Assembly (NCBI GenBank): GCA_018242685.1
Contig: JAFEBM010000010.1
Span: 117,040-181,039 of the forward strand
From: Nitrospira sp.
Lineage (GTDB): Bacteria; Nitrospirota; Nitrospiria; Nitrospirales; Nitrospiraceae
Length of the DNA stretch: 64,000 nt
Reading direction: 5' to 3'
The position numbers and the translations under genes were made by a program. Positions 26,536 through 36,185 of this stretch are shown piece by piece. The notes beneath the pieces were generated by a model, which was given only the letters and a program-made list of their open reading frames with translations, made no database searches and had not been told where the DNA came from. Each line of letters starts with the position of its first letter. The stretch's first letter is position 1.

Positions 26536-28464
26536 ATGAGCATGCCGCTGGATACCGACAGCTCAATATCCACCCAACTTGGCGATCTACGTCGCCAGGT
26601 TGTTGAATTGCAACAGGCGTTGGCTCGTGCAGAACGCCACAGTGCCCCTGCACACAGAGCGGTGCTTGGAGCCGCCCCAGTGGGAATGTGGGGATGGGAA
26701 GGCCTCACGGACCTGAAGCGGGCCGAGGAAGCCAAGACCAAGAGCGAAGTCCGGCTCCGCTCATTCCTGGACGCTCTGGACGACCTCGCCTTCGAATTTG
26801 ACGAGAACGGACGATATCTCAACGTGTGGACCCGCAACGAAGACAAACTCCTTCTTCCCAAACAGGACCTTATCGGCAAGCGATTGACCGACATCTTCGG
26901 ACCGGAGACTGGTTCCCACTATCTTGAAACGATTCGTCGCGTCATGACGACAGGCGAACCGGCGACGGTCGACTATACGGTGTCGTTGGGTGGAGAGTTA
27001 CGGTATTTTTCGGGGATTCTGACGCTTATTCCAGGAAGCGGAGCGGATAGCGCCACGGTCGGGTGCATCGTGCGCGACATCTCCGATCGCAAACGTTCGT
27101 ACTCGCTCCTTCAAGCCGCCATCAACTCCGTCGCCGACGGCCTGCTCGTCATAGACCGGCAGGGTAAGGTGACCAGCGTCAACCAGCGGTTCCTGCACCT
27201 ATGGAACATTCCACTAGCGCTGGCGGACAACCCGGATGATGAGGAGATGCTGGCATTTGTCCTCGGCCAACTGCGGGAACCGGAGGCATTTTTGAGGAAG
27301 ATTCGCGAGCTGTATGCCCATCCGAGGCAGGAAAGCTTCGATGTACTTGACTTCAAGGACGGGCGGGTCTTCGAGCGCTATTCTCGGCCACAGATTCTCG
27401 ATGGTGAAATCGTCGGCCGTGTCTGGAGTTTCCGAGATATCACCGAGCAAAGGCGCGCTGAAGAAGCCTTACGTGCAAGCGAGCGTCGGCTTCAGCGCTT
27501 CGTGGCCGAAGCCCCGGTCGGGCTCGGTATCCTCGATGAAAACTGGCGACTGGTCAGCGTCAACAAAGCCCTCTGTGAGCTGACGGGATATGAAGAACAT
27601 GAACTGATCGGCTGTACCTATGCGCTGTATACACACCCGGAAGATCTTTCCGCCAACATCGTGTTGACGGACGAATTTTTCCGCGGGATTCGATCGGAAT
27701 ATACCTATGAAAAACGATACATTCGCAAGTCCGGCGAAATTATTTGGGTCTCGGTCAAAGCGACTCGCGTTGAGTTATCAGGCCATGCCGGGCCGCTCCT
27801 CCTTGCCGCGGTTCAGGACATTACCGAGCGCAAACTGGCGATGGAGAAACGTGAGCACTTGAGCCGAGACCTGCACGACAATATTTTACAAGCCCTCTAC
27901 GCGGTCGGTATGCAGCTGGAAGCGGGCAAGTTGTCGATGGGGAAATCGCCTCGCCGATCCAAACTCCATATGACTCAAGCCGTTGACCAGCTGAATAATT
28001 TGATGTTCGATGTTCGGCGATTCATTGCCTTGCTGGCGCACCGCACCACGGCGGAGCCGGACTTTGGACAGGCCCTGCAACAGCTCATCACATCAATGCC
28101 CGGCGCCGGCCAATCCGCGCCTGAACTGGACATCACAAACCCGGTCCTGTCCTTCATCACCCCCAAGCTGGGGGAACAATTGCTCAACATCGTACGAGAA
28201 GCTCTCAGCAATAGCTCTCGTCATGCCTGCGCGTCTCGCCGGTGGGTTCGACTCAGTCTGGCGGATAACACGATCCACTTGATCGTCGGCGACAATGGGG
28301 TCGGATTTTCCTCCAAGCGCAAACGTCGAGGCGGTAATGGATTAGGCAACATGGCCGCCAGAGCCAAGCAAATCTCCGCCGCCTTTACGCTGGAGAGCGC
28401 GCCGGGGAAGGGAACCAGTATCCTGGTCGATATTCCGCTGAAGAAGGGAACTGTGTATGAATAA
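26536..28464 (+). CDS. Multi-PAS histidine kinase (NarX/DegS-type)
   Basis: A 642-residue soluble kinase. After a short coiled coil (about residues 15-35) come three PAS domains: about 70-185, about 190-310, and about 320-435 with a PAC motif (TERKLAMEKREHLSRDL). His447 in RDLHDNILQALYAVGMQ is the HisKA_3 phosphoacceptor. The HATPase domain has NIVREALSNSSRHACA, GDNGVGF and GNGLGNMAARAKQIS. No membrane helix is visible, so it senses a cytoplasmic cue such as redox state, oxygen or a small ligand. It overlaps the next regulator gene by 8 bases. Confidence 0.92.
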   Translation: MSMPLDTDSSISTQLGDLRRQVVELQQALARAERHSAPAHRAVLGAAPVGMWGWEGLTDLKRAEEAKTKSEVRLRSFLDALDDLAFEFDENGRYLNVWTRNEDKLLLPKQDLIGKRLTDIFGPETGSHYLETIRRVMTTGEPATVDYTVSLGGELRYFSGILTLIPGSGADSATVGCIVRDISDRKRSYSLLQAAINSVADGLLVIDRQGKVTSVNQRFLHLWNIPLALADNPDDEEMLAFVLGQLREPEAFLRKIRELYAHPRQESFDVLDFKDGRVFERYSRPQILDGEIVGRVWSFRDITEQRRAEEALRASERRLQRFVAEAPVGLGILDENWRLVSVNKALCELTGYEEHELIGCTYALYTHPEDLSANIVLTDEFFRGIRSEYTYEKRYIRKSGEIIWVSVKATRVELSGHAGPLLLAAVQDITERKLAMEKREHLSRDLHDNILQALYAVGMQLEAGKLSMGKSPRRSKLHMTQAVDQLNNLMFDVRRFIALLAHRTTAEPDFGQALQQLITSMPGAGQSAPELDITNPVLSFITPKLGEQLLNIVREALSNSSRHACASRRWVRLSLADNTIHLIVGDNGVGFSSKRKRRGGNGLGNMAARAKQISAAFTLESAPGKGTSILVDIPLKKGTVYE

Positions 28465-29191
28465 GTCCAAGCCGATTCGGCTGGTCCTGGTGGATGATCA
28501 TGAAGTCGTGCGGATCGGACTCTGTGCGGTCCTCAATTTGACACCCGGCATGAAGGTTGTTGGGCAGGGCGGACGGATGGAAGACGCGAAGAAACTCTGT
28601 TATCGCCTTAAGCCGGACCTCCTCTTACTCGACATCCGATTGCCGGACGGCAGCGGGGTGGATGCCGCGCGCAAGATCCTCGCACAGTGCCCCGACACTC
28701 GCGTGTTGTTCTTGACCAGCTTCGCCGACGACCATACCGTACTCGAGGCTATTCTTTCCGGCGCTCAAGGCTACATCCTGAAGGACATTGCTTCCAATGC
28801 CTTGATCCACGCCATTCGAACCGTCGCCTCTGGTCAGACGCTCATTGACCCCCGTTTGACGAAACATACACCGGAATGGTTGAGGAATGTGAATAGTGAG
28901 CCGGGGCAATCGAAGCGCTCTCTCCTTTCTCCACAAGAACAACGGCTTCTGCCGTTGGTGGCCAACGGCCTCACGAATAAAGAAATCGCCCAAGATCTCC
29001 GGTTAAGCGAAAAGACCGTCAAGAACTACCTCGCAAATATCTATTCAAAACTGAACATCGGACGCCGATCACAAATTGCCGCCTTCTATGCCGGAAGCTT
29101 CAAGGGCTCAGGGGCCCTTTACCCACCGAGACTCACCGAACCGGTCAAACCTGACCGCGTGAGGACGACTCCTCCTCTCAACTCTTGTTGA
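28457..29191 (+). CDS. NarL/FixJ-type response regulator
   Basis: A 244-residue regulator paired with the PAS kinase by overlap. The receiver has VDDHE and Asp59 in LLLLDIRLPDGSG, and GYILKDI carries the conserved Lys. The helix-turn-helix spans about 155-215 (LSPQEQRLLPLVANGLTNKE, then EKTVKNYLANIYSKL). A low-complexity, proline-rich tail of about 30 residues follows. It is closely similar to the regulator at 25676-26356, so the two kinase/regulator pairs look like products of duplication. Confidence 0.93.
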   Translation: MNKSKPIRLVLVDDHEVVRIGLCAVLNLTPGMKVVGQGGRMEDAKKLCYRLKPDLLLLDIRLPDGSGVDAARKILAQCPDTRVLFLTSFADDHTVLEAILSGAQGYILKDIASNALIHAIRTVASGQTLIDPRLTKHTPEWLRNVNSEPGQSKRSLLSPQEQRLLPLVANGLTNKEIAQDLRLSEKTVKNYLANIYSKLNIGRRSQIAAFYAGSFKGSGALYPPRLTEPVKPDRVRTTPPLNSC

Positions 29192-29398
29192 TGCTCGCCT
29201 GTTCCTACAGGGAAGGACGCAGCCCCATCGCAGATCCATTCCGCATCTATCCGCATATCAATCTTTCTCTACGCCACGCGGCGAGTCACGACACGGCGAA
29301 GCATTGAATTGACAGCCTTGCATTCACTGACTAGGATACGTCTCGCCCTCGAGTCGTCACGTGAGGGCATGCCATCGTTGGACTGTGAGGAGGTCTTG

Positions 29399-29974
29399 AT
29401 GTCCGATTCTCATTCGCCCGAATCCCGAGAGCCCCATCGATCACTGAAGCCCTCTCATTCAGCCAGCAACCAAGTCGAGGCCGTGTTTGAATCTATTGTC
29501 TTTGCCAGTCGATGGATTCAAGCTCCGCTCTATGCCGGTCTCATCGTGGCGGAGCTGCTCTACGCCTACAAATTTCTCCACGAGCTCTGGGAAATGGTGA
29601 CCCATATCGGCAAGATGGAAGAAACCGTCTTCATGCTGGGGGTGTTAGGATTGATCGACGTCACGATGGTCGCCAATCTGCTGACCATGGTCGTGATAGG
29701 AGGGTACGCGACGTTCGTCAGCAAGCTGGATTTGGAGCATCATCCGGACCGACCGGACTGGCTGACCCACGTCGATCCCGGCACCATCAAGATCAAGTTG
29801 GCAGCTTCCTTGGTCGGCATCTCCAGCATTCACCTGCTGAAAGCCTTTGTCGACGTGGCGAACGAGAACCCTGAGCACATCAAGTGGAAGATCTTCATCC
29901 ACATGACCTTTTTAGCGTCTGCTATCTTGCTCGCATGGACCGACAAGATCATGCAGAAGGACAAAAAACATTGA
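29399..29974 (+). CDS. YqhA/UPF0114-type membrane protein
   Basis: About 191 residues with four predicted helices. The segments FASRWIQAPLYAGLIVAELL and GLIDVTMVANLLTMVVIGGY are typical of the TIGR00645/YqhA family, whose function is unknown. The frame opens at 29309, but ATG 29399 follows GAGGAGG at 5-base spacing and starts MSDSHSPES, so I prefer it. It lies between two signalling genes and is convergent with the pseudo-receiver regulator (6-base gap). Confidence 0.85.
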   Translation: MSDSHSPESREPHRSLKPSHSASNQVEAVFESIVFASRWIQAPLYAGLIVAELLYAYKFLHELWEMVTHIGKMEETVFMLGVLGLIDVTMVANLLTMVVIGGYATFVSKLDLEHHPDRPDWLTHVDPGTIKIKLAASLVGISSIHLLKAFVDVANENPEHIKWKIFIHMTFLASAILLAWTDKIMQKDKKH

Positions 29975-29980
29975 AGAACT

Positions 29981-30778
29981 CTACACGGACATCTCTTTAC
30001 GCATCGGGGTCCGATCTTCCTGCGCCTTCATATAAATGGCGACCGCTTGGGTGCGGCGTCTGATTCTTAACTTTGCGAAAATGCCGACAACGTAATTCCT
30101 CACCGTCTTTTCCGACAGCATCAGCTTCGTGGCGATCTGTTTGTTGGTGTTCCCTTCGACGATGAGCGTCATCACTCTCCGTTCCTGCCCTGAGAGGATC
30201 TGCAAGGCGGAGGGAGAGCAAACCGACTCCTGCCTGGCTCTCAGCAAGTGAAAGGTCTGGTCCACGGTCCCTTGGCCGAGGTAAGAATCCCCTGTTGCGA
30301 CGGTACGAATCGCTCGAATCAGTTCCATCCGGCCGGCCTTCTCCCATAGATATCCTTGGGCGCCCCCCTCGACGGCGTTGCGGAACGCCTCGGCGTCACC
30401 ATCCCTCATTAAACTGATGATCCGGACTGCTGGAAGGACGTTAAAGAGGTGCTTGTAGATGTCGAAGTCCAAACCGCCTGAGAGCCCTGACTTCAGTATG
30501 AGCACATCCGGCTTGGTTCGTTGCGATTCCGGGAGTACGTCCTCCGCATTGCCGGCCACACCGACCACTTCAAGGTCTCGCTCTTCCTCCAGCAGCGCAC
30601 ATACCCCGGCTCTGATGACTTCGCAGCCATCGGCGATAAACACGCGGATCGGCCGAGCGCGTGAAGTCCTGATGCGTGAGGGGTCGTGAACGATCCACTT
30701 TTGGCTCTCTTGCGTTCCTCTATGGGCTTGATCCTGCTGTCGCATCCCAATAACCCCCGTGAGTACGAGTCGTCGCAT
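29981..30778 (-). CDS. NarL-type regulator with degenerate (pseudo) receiver
   Basis: A 265-residue regulator; the first 43 residues are an unusual extension, so the true start may be ATG 30745. The receiver fold is clear, but phosphorylation residues are lost: the acidic pair VDDHE reads IADGCE, the phosphoacceptor Asp is Lys96 in DVLILKSGLSGG, and the Lys of YxxKD is replaced (GYLWEK). The helix-turn-helix (LSGQERRVMTLIVEGNTNKQ, then EKTVRNYVVGIFAKL) is intact. It should bind DNA without classical phosphorylation, or respond to a ligand or partner. It is convergent with the YqhA-type gene. Confidence 0.88.
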   Translation of the reverse strand: MRRLVLTGVIGMRQQDQAHRGTQESQKWIVHDPSRIRTSRARPIRVFIADGCEVIRAGVCALLEEERDLEVVGVAGNAEDVLPESQRTKPDVLILKSGLSGGLDFDIYKHLFNVLPAVRIISLMRDGDAEAFRNAVEGGAQGYLWEKAGRMELIRAIRTVATGDSYLGQGTVDQTFHLLRARQESVCSPSALQILSGQERRVMTLIVEGNTNKQIATKLMLSEKTVRNYVVGIFAKLRIRRRTQAVAIYMKAQEDRTPMRKEMSV

Positions 30779-31104
30779 AGACTCGATCCGTATCAGAGGA
30801 ACCAGGAATGCCTGGCCTCGTTATCAAGTCGAACCTCAACCTGATATCGGTTTGTGTCCTACAGAGAGATCATCGTCGATCAGGACAAACATGGGTGCTT
30901 GCAGACCTTTTATACCTTCCGGTTGGAACCATAACGCCAGGCGCGGAATAGAGATAGCAGACAAGAACTGATTCCAATGTCGGCAGCCGTCCTACAACGG
31001 AACAATGGAACAATCGGACGTGACATCCGATATGGAAGGCAGGACACTTGCCCTGCTTGTGATGTGCCGCACAAAAACCAGGGAAGGATGGTCGCGTAAA
31101 TCTT
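30779..31104. other. Intergenic region without recognised gene
   Basis: These 326 bases lie upstream of the pseudo-receiver regulator and downstream of the orphan regulator at 31105-31746. I see only short implausible frames and no RNA or repeat. The promoter of the pseudo-receiver gene should lie near the left end, but no clear -10/-35 pair was found. Confidence 0.5.
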
Positions 31105-31746
31105 TCAGGTCGCCAGGCGGTATTCGATGGCATACCGTACGAGATTCGCTGTCGTGCGCAACCTCAGCTTGTCCAGCAATCTGGCTCGATAGGTGCTGAT
31201 GGTCTTCACGCTCAAGGCCATTTCGTCGGCGATGGCCGAGATGGTTTTCCCCTGTCTCAGCAGCCGCAGCACTTCCATCTCCCGATCCGAGAGTCGTTCA
31301 TGCAGCGTCGCCGGCTGACCGAGATTGAGATGATTCGCCATCTGGTCGGCCAGCGACGGACTGATGTACCGTCGGCCGGCGAGCACTTCCCTTACCGCCG
31401 CCACAACCTCCGAAGGTGTTCGGTCTTTCGTGAGATAGGCGGAAGCCCCGGCTTTGATGGCCCGAAGGGCAAACTCTTCTTCAGGATACAAACTCAGCAT
31501 GAGAACCGGGAGGGGCGGACGGAGGAGTTTGATCTCTTTGAGGACCTCGAGGCCATGTTTATCGGGAAGCGCCACATCGAGAATCAGCAAGTCCCAAGGT
31601 TCTCGCCGAACAGCCGCCAGCGACGTCTCGGCGGAAACCGCTTCAGCAACGACGTGGCACAACCCCTCTTCAATCACCAGGTCTTTAATCCCCTTGCGGA
31701 AGATCGGGTGATCGTCGACGATCAGACATTTACACTTTCTTCCCAT
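31105..31746 (-). CDS. LuxR/FixJ-type response regulator (orphan)
   Basis: A 213-residue regulator with a fully canonical receiver: VDDHP at 10-14, Asp57 in LLILDVALPD and Lys in AYLTKDR. The helix-turn-helix spans about 147-205 (LSDREMEVLRLLRQGKTISA, then VKTISTYRARLLDKL) and resembles the UvrY/GacA group. No kinase gene adjoins it, so it is an orphan that may be served by one of the kinases at 24.9-28.5 kb or by a distant one. Confidence 0.93.
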   Translation of the reverse strand: MGRKCKCLIVDDHPIFRKGIKDLVIEEGLCHVVAEAVSAETSLAAVRREPWDLLILDVALPDKHGLEVLKEIKLLRPPLPVLMLSLYPEEEFALRAIKAGASAYLTKDRTPSEVVAAVREVLAGRRYISPSLADQMANHLNLGQPATLHERLSDREMEVLRLLRQGKTISAIADEMALSVKTISTYRARLLDKLRLRTTANLVRYAIEYRLAT

Positions 31747-31907
31747 GCAACAGCGTTCTCGGCTTTACAATCGTCGTAGGGCGACCTGAGTCGATCTGGC
31801 CATGTTTCAGGGGGCTCTTCTTCGTACTATAACAAATGAGCATACCTTATAAATAGGACTCGAACAGAGCGGTTCACGCTCCATTGTGCCGATACGGGAG
31901 GTTTGCG

Positions 31908-34493
31908 TTACGTCCAGGCAGGAGTCACACCGCCCGTTGCATCCCGCCAATGCGGTGTCCAGGCGAGGGTCACAAGCTTGACGGCAATGTTGGCTTTGGC
32001 GGGCTTGATTGAAATCGTTTCGAGCTTTTCATTCAGAGGGTCGGTCGACGCGGCCACGGCTTCGCTTTCTGACTTAAACTGCGCTTCAAGATCGGCTAAC
32101 TGCTGTTGAAGGGCTGCCACGTTTTCGTCCGCGACCCCGACATCCTGAGACTCTTTCATCACTCGGCCGGCGCTCCGGATCGCCGTCGTGGCTCGACCGA
32201 TGTTCGAGACGCTGATCGCCTTCCGCCCGAGAAACGCCCCAAGGATGGAAGCTCCGACAGAAATCGCCGCCTGCACTTGGCTGGAACGGGATTCGGCCTG
32301 CTGTTTCTCTCTGGCGAGTTCCGCCCGTCTAATGCGCTCTTGAAGCGTCGCGATCTTCGACGCATATTTTTGGCGAAGCGTCTCGGCGCCCCTATCGCGT
32401 TGTTCCCGCCCGGTTTGCTGCAACCGCACGCGGAAATCACGCTCGGATTCGCCTGGTTTTGACACGTCCTTGGTGCTGGGACTCCTGAACAATTCCATCT
32501 TCTGTGTCCGGAAAAGCCAACCCCCAAAGTCCTTGTTCCAATCGGCGTAGCTTTTCGCCTTGCCGGCGCTTGTCGCCAAGGCTAGAAACTGAGATCCCTC
32601 TTCGGGCTCTCGCTCAAGATCGGACAGGACCATTTCCGTCCCAGTCGCCTTGTCCCAGTCGACCACGACGGGACCATCCGCAATGGGCGCCAACATCGTC
32701 ACGTCCTGCGTACAGTCCACTCCACTTTTTGAGTCAGAGAATCGGATCTGTGAAGAGCCGAGCAGCATCGGGGCGTAGACCAGTTCGCTTCTTTCCGGTT
32801 TTGAGCCACGCAGCGGCACAAAATGCTGTGGTACATCGGGAGGCAACATGGGACGGGATGTCAGTGCTGAGGACTCGCCTCGCATGCCTCGCGGACTCGC
32901 CGACACGGGCTGAGTGCTCGCCTCGCGACGCGGGCTGAGTGATGAACGCGAGGTTCCGGGCGTTTCATCTTTCACCTGTAACGTTTCACTTCTCACAGAG
33001 TCCATCAACATTTTGATTTGCGTGCGGGTGAGCGGTCCGCGCAGATATGAAAGACACCAGCGCGTTTCAAACACGACCGGCTCATCCTCGTGCACATTGT
33101 TCATGAGAAAGATGCGATTGCCGAGGCCAGCGAGCGTTTGTTCCATGCGGCCTCGGTCGAACTTTTTTCCGGCACTGGTCGAGGCCCCTTCCAGTCCTTC
33201 CAGCACACGGGCCTTATCTCGCTCCGTCTGCAATCGTCCGATGAACCAGGTGCCGGTGTTGGCCAAGCCCTTGTAGTCAAGATCCACAGGATTTTGCGTG
33301 GCAAGCACCACTCCAAGACCGAACGCGCGGGCCTGCTTGAGCAGGGTCATCAACGGGAGTTTCGAAGGAGGATTGGCTACCGGCGGGAAGTAGCCGAAGA
33401 TCTCGTCCATATAGAGCAGCGCGCGCAAGCTGGTCGTGCCGGATTGCGCCCTCATCCACCCGACCATTTGGCTGAGCAACAGCGTTACGAAGAACATGCG
33501 CTCGGCATCATTGAGATGGGCGATTGAAAAGATCGCCAGACGTGGCTTTCCTGCCGGCGTATAGAGCAAAGATTGAATATCGAGGGCTTCTCCTTCCATC
33601 CAGGCCTGAAATCCTGGGGCAGCGAGCAGATTGTTCAATTTCATGGCCAGTGCGAAGCGATCTTTCGAGGGAAAGAAAGAGTCCACGTCCATCACGCCGA
33701 TCTTCGAGATCGGCGGCGATTGAATGGCCTGAATCAACGCCGCAAGGTCGAGATCTTCCTCCTTCCTCCATCTCTGATCAAGAATCGTAGAGAGGAGAAT
33801 GTGCTCGCGGCTCTGGATTGGATCGGCCTCGATCCCCAGCAACCCGAGCAGACTCGTGACCGTCGTACTGATCCGCTCACGCAGCAACTCCGCATCTTCA
33901 CGCACATCGGCAGCCGGCGCGGCAAATGATTTGAGGATCGAAACCGGCAACCCGGCGCTACTGCCAGGCGTGTAAATCGCCATGTCCGCCGCATCCCGCA
34001 GTCGCTGAATGCGAGCGCCGTCCTGTTGCCAACTTGCCAACCCCTTCGTCCACAATTCAGCCTGCGCGTCGGCGTAGTCGGCCGAGGACAAGCCTTTCTT
34101 GCGCGCATCGTCCTCATTGATCCAAGGCTGAAAGTCTTCTCCCTTGAGCGATGGGAACGTCAGCATCAAATTGCTGAGGTCGCCCTTCGGATCGATGATG
34201 ATGGCCGGAATGTTGTCGATGGCGGCTTCTTCGAGAAGCGCCAGACAGAGGCCTGTCTTCCCGCTGCCGGTCATGCCGACGCAGACGGCGTGCGTCACCA
34301 GATCTTTTGAGTCATACAGCAGCCATCCCGGCTTGGCTTGCTTCGTGGCGAGATCATAGGGGCGTCCCAGATAAAACACGCCGAGTTTTTCAAAATCTTC
34401 CGCAGTCGACGGAGCAGGCGAGGGTGACGGGTTGGATTTCTTCGAGGCGCTCTGGGCCTTTGCAGTGGAATCGGTCTTCCTCGCCTTCGGCAT
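31908..34493 (-). CDS. HerA/DUF87-type ATPase
   Basis: An 861-residue P-loop ATPase of the HerA/VirB4/FtsK-related class. After a Lys/Ser/Pro-rich tail (1-30), Walker A is GMTGSGKT (73-80), followed by IIIDPKGDLSNL. Walker B is YMDE (361-364) and a sensor-like VLATQNPVDLDYK follows. The C-terminal third has a coiled coil (AKYAS..ERIRRAELAREKQQ region, about 690-730), then a Gly/Ala hydrophobic patch (GASILGAFLG) and a second coiled coil. Relatives are annotated only as ATP-binding proteins. No nuclease partner (NurA) is adjacent. It may move DNA or couple to a membrane complex. Confidence 0.8.
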   Translation of the reverse strand: MPKARKTDSTAKAQSASKKSNPSPSPAPSTAEDFEKLGVFYLGRPYDLATKQAKPGWLLYDSKDLVTHAVCVGMTGSGKTGLCLALLEEAAIDNIPAIIIDPKGDLSNLMLTFPSLKGEDFQPWINEDDARKKGLSSADYADAQAELWTKGLASWQQDGARIQRLRDAADMAIYTPGSSAGLPVSILKSFAAPAADVREDAELLRERISTTVTSLLGLLGIEADPIQSREHILLSTILDQRWRKEEDLDLAALIQAIQSPPISKIGVMDVDSFFPSKDRFALAMKLNNLLAAPGFQAWMEGEALDIQSLLYTPAGKPRLAIFSIAHLNDAERMFFVTLLLSQMVGWMRAQSGTTSLRALLYMDEIFGYFPPVANPPSKLPLMTLLKQARAFGLGVVLATQNPVDLDYKGLANTGTWFIGRLQTERDKARVLEGLEGASTSAGKKFDRGRMEQTLAGLGNRIFLMNNVHEDEPVVFETRWCLSYLRGPLTRTQIKMLMDSVRSETLQVKDETPGTSRSSLSPRREASTQPVSASPRGMRGESSALTSRPMLPPDVPQHFVPLRGSKPERSELVYAPMLLGSSQIRFSDSKSGVDCTQDVTMLAPIADGPVVVDWDKATGTEMVLSDLEREPEEGSQFLALATSAGKAKSYADWNKDFGGWLFRTQKMELFRSPSTKDVSKPGESERDFRVRLQQTGREQRDRGAETLRQKYASKIATLQERIRRAELAREKQQAESRSSQVQAAISVGASILGAFLGRKAISVSNIGRATTAIRSAGRVMKESQDVGVADENVAALQQQLADLEAQFKSESEAVAASTDPLNEKLETISIKPAKANIAVKLVTLAWTPHWRDATGGVTPAWT

Positions 34494-35214
34494 AACACAG
34501 TCTCCCTTCGCTCATGGATCGGGGATGAATTCGCGGTATTGATTGTAGTGGCCTAAAGGGAGCGCTGCAAGCGGGGGTTGAATGACTCATCGACTGTCAC
34601 GAGAACGCCCCTCCCTACAAGCAGTCCACGCACTGGCCCATGACAGAAAGCCAAGCGGGGCATCGAGAAGATATCCTCGTGTACGAGCCTCGGGCGGATG
34701 GACGCCAGGTTGGACCTTGCGGAAGCGCTGGTGCGGAAGGGACCCAGAGGCCAAGCACGTTGCGACATCCGCAGTGAACCGTATGATTGCAAGACGCGAC
34801 CGCATCGGGCTCATTGAGTTCTAACTCCAAGTGCAACACGACCTGACCGTATTCCATGCGAGACTCTAGTCCGTGCCTCACTCACCCAAAGCGTGATCCG
34901 TCTCGACCTTGATCCTGATGGGTGACGGGTGCGACTTCCGCTTGAGAGTCGACACCATACGTAACAAGAACGGGGAAGCATGGCAGCGGTTGTCGGGAGT
35001 GAGGGAGGAGGAGAAGAGAGGAAGGACGCGCGCCTCGAGTCTTCGTGGCGGCGCGCGAAGATACGTTTTCCTTTGATCGGAGCCTTCGAGATGCATGCCC
35101 TATTTAGGGCTTCATCATATCGGGTGTGCCTACGCAGCCGCGCCGGAAGGACACGAAGATCCGGATATCGCGATCACCCTTCAGTCTCGTTCCACAACCC
35201 CGCGAACGGACGGC
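34494..35214. other. Intergenic region without recognised gene
   Basis: About 720 bases between the ATPase and the ten-gene operon. Short frames on both strands (for example near 34600-34800 and 34880-35100) lack ribosome sites, family similarity and plausible composition. No tRNA, repeat or integrase fragment was recognised. It may be decayed sequence at the boundary of an acquired segment. Confidence 0.45.
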
Positions 35215-36135
35215 CTAGAACGCCCTGGTCAACGTCCCTACGGTGATATGCGGATGTCTGCGGCCGCGGAACTCGATCAGCGTCGTCTGCGAATATTGCA
35301 ACTGCATAAATTCATCGCCGCTCGCATCCGTCACGCTCTCGATGGCAAATACCGATTCGAGCGACAGCGTATTCGCGTTGGTCGTAATGAATGGAATGTT
35401 GCCGATGGACCGATTATCAGACGTGGTCGTGATCAGGCGCGTGATCCAATTGAGCACCTTGCCTTCCTGATTCACCTGCCTCGCGAGCGTGTCGCGTATC
35501 ATCTGGTTGGGATCGTTGACCAGGGCTTGCGTGATGCCGTCCGGCAACGGCTGGGAGCGCATCGCCGTTGCGACGGACAAATCATATTCTTCGAAATGAT
35601 TCGTAGTTCCCGGCGGCGGAGGCTGGCCGCCGACCGGAAAGGGCATGACATTCGCCGGCGGGATTTCAGGGATCCGATCATACTCGGCTCGTTGGGTGAA
35701 CCCGACGGTACAAAAGGCGTTACCGTGCGGAATCGTACCGAGCCGGGCGATGCTGGCATCGGCTGCGGGTGCGGTGGTGGCCGGGATATTCAGCCACATT
35801 CCGGGTTCGATGTGGAGCGCGCTCCCTGTCACGGCGTCGGTTACGCGATGAAGGTACGTCACACCGTAGATAGCAATGTCGCCCTGTTCGCTACCGCGAT
35901 TGAACACGGGTGAACCGATCGTCGTGAACTCGATGCTCTCCCGCAGCAGGTTGAGCTGAAGGAACAAGCCGTTCTTCGCATCAGGCCCGGAATGAGGCCG
36001 AGCAATCAGGCTGAAACCCGTGCCCTCCCAGAACCCTGGCAGGTCCTTGAGCGCATCCAATTTGTCGATGAGCGACGGCTGGGGCTGGACGTCACGCATG
36101 TGCGGGGCGGAAATGGCTTGAGCAGGACGGGTCAT
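35215..36135 (-). CDS. Beta-barrel protein of FABP/heme-binding-like type, last gene of GMC operon
   Basis: About 306 residues, no signal peptide. The recognisable opening is LKDLPGFWEGTGFSLIARPH, a Gly-Trp-x-Gly-like lead of small calycin/nitrobindin-like barrels; later segments such as GDIAIYGVTYLHRV and LHIEPGMWLNIP look like successive strands. I recognise no catalytic motif, and the barrel assignment is tentative. The frame opens at a TTG (36177), but ATG 36135 has AAAGGA 7-8 bases upstream. It follows the TIM-barrel gene after 50 bases and closes the operon. It may carry a hydrophobic ligand, heme or product. Confidence 0.6.
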   Translation of the reverse strand: MTRPAQAISAPHMRDVQPQPSLIDKLDALKDLPGFWEGTGFSLIARPHSGPDAKNGLFLQLNLLRESIEFTTIGSPVFNRGSEQGDIAIYGVTYLHRVTDAVTGSALHIEPGMWLNIPATTAPAADASIARLGTIPHGNAFCTVGFTQRAEYDRIPEIPPANVMPFPVGGQPPPPGTTNHFEEYDLSVATAMRSQPLPDGITQALVNDPNQMIRDTLARQVNQEGKVLNWITRLITTTSDNRSIGNIPFITTNANTLSLESVFAIESVTDASGDEFMQLQYSQTTLIEFRGRRHPHITVGTLTRAF

Positions 36136-36185
36136 AGCGAGGTCCTTTCCGGGCCGGGCGGCCTCTTCTTTGGTCAATCCCCCGA

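Noticed and set aside
35095..35913. A 272-codon plus-strand frame over the last GMC-operon gene
   Set aside because: It is antisense to the beta-barrel gene, which has a good ribosome site and operon context.
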